Below, one piece after another: positions 62,611-64,000 of a stretch of 64,000 nucleotides of DNA (position 1 is its first letter; the number at the start of each line of letters is the position of its first letter). A program made the position numbers and the translations under genes. The notes below the pieces were generated by a model that made no database searches, was not told the DNA's origin, and saw nothing but the letters and a program-made list of their open reading frames with translations. The stretch comes from Streptomyces liliifuscus. GTDB taxonomy: Bacteria; Actinomycetota; Actinomycetes; Streptomycetales; Streptomycetaceae. The stretch covers positions 1,054,001 to 1,118,000 of the forward strand of contig NZ_CP066831.1 in the NCBI RefSeq assembly GCF_016598615.1, read 5' to 3'.

Positions 62611-63729
62611 GTGCGAAGACGGCACTTCGTCAGTGGGTTGATCGGCACCGCGGCAGGGTTCGGGCTGACCACGGCGGCCGGGCCGTTCGCGGCCGCCCGC
62701 AGCTCCACCGCCGCGTTTCCCCCGGGCTGGCAGCCCGCGCCCGTGCCGAACGGGCAGGAGGCCGCGCAGCTCCTCGACGTGGCGGCCGCCGGTTCAGGGC
62801 TCGCGTGGGCCGTGGGCGAGGAAGGCCGGAACGGCTCCACACGGGGCAGGCCCCTGGCGATGGCATGGGACGGCACGACGTGGACGCGGAGCGGCCTGAG
62901 TCAGCTGGGATTCTCCGGGCAACTGCACTCCGTCGCCGGCAGCTCCCCCGACGCGGCGTGGGCCGTCGGCACCGACACCTCCGGCCACGGGCACCTTCTG
63001 GCCTGGGACGGCGTCACTTGGCAGGAGGTGGCGTACCCGGGGCACGAGGACACCGGGACCGAACTCACCGGCGTGACGGTTTCCCCCGACGGGCGGGCCT
63101 GGGTCTCCGGCCGCAACAGTGAGGGGCAGGGGCTGCTGCACTGGAACAAGCAGGTGTGGCGCTGGTGCGCGCTGCTGCCGAGCACGGTGACCGAGGCGCC
63201 GTCCGGCGTCCACCGCACACCGGATGGCGAGATATGGGTGTACGGAACCGATGTCGTCGCTCGCTGGGACGGAGCCTGGACCGAACTGCCGCCGCCCACA
63301 GGGTTCCGCTTCGGTGTCACCGGGCTTCTCGCCTGCGCCGACAACGACGTCTGGCTCACCGGCTACGACTACGGAGTCGGCGGGCCGCCCGGAAAGCCCC
63401 CGAGCTGCGTCCTGCGGCACTGGGACGGCACCGCCTGGAGCCATGTCACCCCGCCGTTCACCGTCGGCCTGCTCAGCGGGATCACCGGCGACGACCAGGG
63501 GCGGCCGGACCGTATCGCCGGCTGGGACTTCTGGGACCAGACACGGGCGCACTATCTGCGCTGGGACGGCACGGCCTGGGTGAGCGAACGCGGACCGCTC
63601 TCGACAACGCCGGTCGTACTCAACGCACTTGCCCGGATCCCCGGCACCGGCGAGTACTGGTCCGTCGGCACGACCTCTTCCTCCCCCTACCCGCCCGCCC
63701 AGGCGCGCATGGAGCACTTCGGCCCCTGA
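62611..63729 (+). CDS. Tat-exported WD/kelch-like beta-propeller protein of unknown function
   Basis: A 372-residue protein. The twin-arginine start (VRRRHFVSGLIGTAAGFGLT) is followed by a signal-cleavage region (AAGPFAAARS). The mature part has about six repeats of the form W-D-G-x-x-W (AMAWDGTTWTR, LAWDGVTWQE, ARWDGAWTEL, HWDGTAWSH, RWDGTAWVSE). This looks like a secreted beta-propeller sensor or binding protein. No enzymatic motif is seen. The ribosome site AAGGGAAG precedes the GTG at 62611. Confidence 0.75.
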   Translation: MRRRHFVSGLIGTAAGFGLTTAAGPFAAARSSTAAFPPGWQPAPVPNGQEAAQLLDVAAAGSGLAWAVGEEGRNGSTRGRPLAMAWDGTTWTRSGLSQLGFSGQLHSVAGSSPDAAWAVGTDTSGHGHLLAWDGVTWQEVAYPGHEDTGTELTGVTVSPDGRAWVSGRNSEGQGLLHWNKQVWRWCALLPSTVTEAPSGVHRTPDGEIWVYGTDVVARWDGAWTELPPPTGFRFGVTGLLACADNDVWLTGYDYGVGGPPGKPPSCVLRHWDGTAWSHVTPPFTVGLLSGITGDDQGRPDRIAGWDFWDQTRAHYLRWDGTAWVSERGPLSTTPVVLNALARIPGTGEYWSVGTTSSSPYPPAQARMEHFGP

Positions 63730-63751
63730 GGCCTGCCCGTACGACAGGCGG

Positions 63752-64000
63752 TCACGGCTTGCGGGCGAGGCCGCCGTGCTCGCCGACGGGTTCGGGGGTG
63801 GCGGAGGCGGGGTCCGGGCGCCAGAGGGGGACGGAAACGACCCCCGGCTCTATGAGATCCAGGCCGTCGAAGTACGCCGTGATCTCGTCGACGGTCCGCA
63901 GGTTGTACGGGACCGCGCCGCTCTCGTTGTAGGCGTCCTGGGCCTGCTCGAAGACCGGATCGATGCCCCGCGAACCGTCGTTGATGGACAGGTGACTGCC
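63752..64000 (-). CDS. SAM-dependent methyltransferase, SAV2177-like, C-terminal part (truncated by window)
   Basis: The leftward frame runs from the window edge to TGA at 63752-63754. It gives 82 residues that include YNESGAVPYNLRTVDEITAY and FDGLDLIEPGVVSVPLWRPD. These match the end of the methyltransferase at 7441 block for block (YNEGGSIPYILRS, YFDGLELLEPGV). The SAM-binding part lies outside. It is a second member of the same family; no function is known. Confidence 0.8.
   Translation of the reverse strand, partial: GSHLSINDGSRGIDPVFEQAQDAYNESGAVPYNLRTVDEITAYFDGLDLIEPGVVSVPLWRPDPASATPEPVGEHGGLARKP

Overview
The window is high-GC actinobacterial DNA and almost certainly comes from a Streptomyces chromosome. 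The evidence is strong third-position GC bias, many GTG starts with AGGAGG-type ribosome sites, rare TTA codons, and a typical Streptomyces gene set: a snapalysin, DUF5753-type XRE regulators, SAV2177-type methyltransferases, a zinc-free L31/L36 pair and a P450 without the ExxR motif. No rRNA, tRNA, insertion sequence, prophage or CRISPR array was seen.

Layout. 1-9.3 kb: end of a LacI regulator; a TetR/SDR divergent pair with a striking operator; an alcohol dehydrogenase; a MalY/PatB aminotransferase; an unusual P450; an NDH-2-like flavoprotein; a methyltransferase; an XRE regulator. 9.4-12.4 kb: a secreted peptidase-like protein with a degenerate active site beside a DUF1906 (Rv2525c-like) hydrolase. 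13-19.6 kb: a second SDR/TetR pair, a lipoprotein, an M1 peptidase, a membrane Ser/Thr kinase, a 48-residue protein and a snapalysin. 19.9-29.4 kb: aldo/keto reductase, zinc-free ribosomal proteins L36 and L31, VOC protein, M4 peptidase, SDR/AraC pair, DinB-like protein, zeta-like kinase and an orphan protein.

29.45-54.85 kb is the main attraction: a phosphoglycolipid (moenomycin-type) biosynthetic cluster. It has an acyl-CoA ligase and a 5-aminolevulinate synthase (the C5N ring unit), a heterodimeric ABC exporter, a UDP-hexuronate epimerase, two asparagine-synthase-like amidotransferases, five glycosyltransferases, a B12 radical-SAM methylase, a carbamoyltransferase, the two lipid enzymes (GGGP-synthase-like MoeO5 and prenyltransferase-like MoeN5) and a second ABC pair. 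It differs from the moenomycin locus as I remember it. A terpene-cyclase-like gene sits beside the lipid genes, and all five glycosyltransferases are in one place. No amide synthetase (moeB4) or chinovosamine genes (moeR5/moeS5) are present in the window. Four cluster genes carry a TTA codon, which suggests bldA control.

Proposed pathway (inference from family knowledge): MoeO5 makes a farnesyl ether of 3-phosphoglycerate. GT1 adds the first hexuronic acid, which is then methylated, carbamoylated and amidated. MoeN5 extends the lipid, and the other GTs build the remaining sugars. The C5N unit is added, and the ABC systems export the product. The cyclase-like protein may cyclise or otherwise alter the lipid.

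54.9-64 kb: argG with a strong terminator, an H1-like winged-helix protein, a TauD dioxygenase, glutamine-dependent NAD synthetase, an AsnC/Lrp regulator, an SMP-30 lactonase, a Tat-exported propeller protein, and the end of a second SAV2177-type methyltransferase cut by the window edge.
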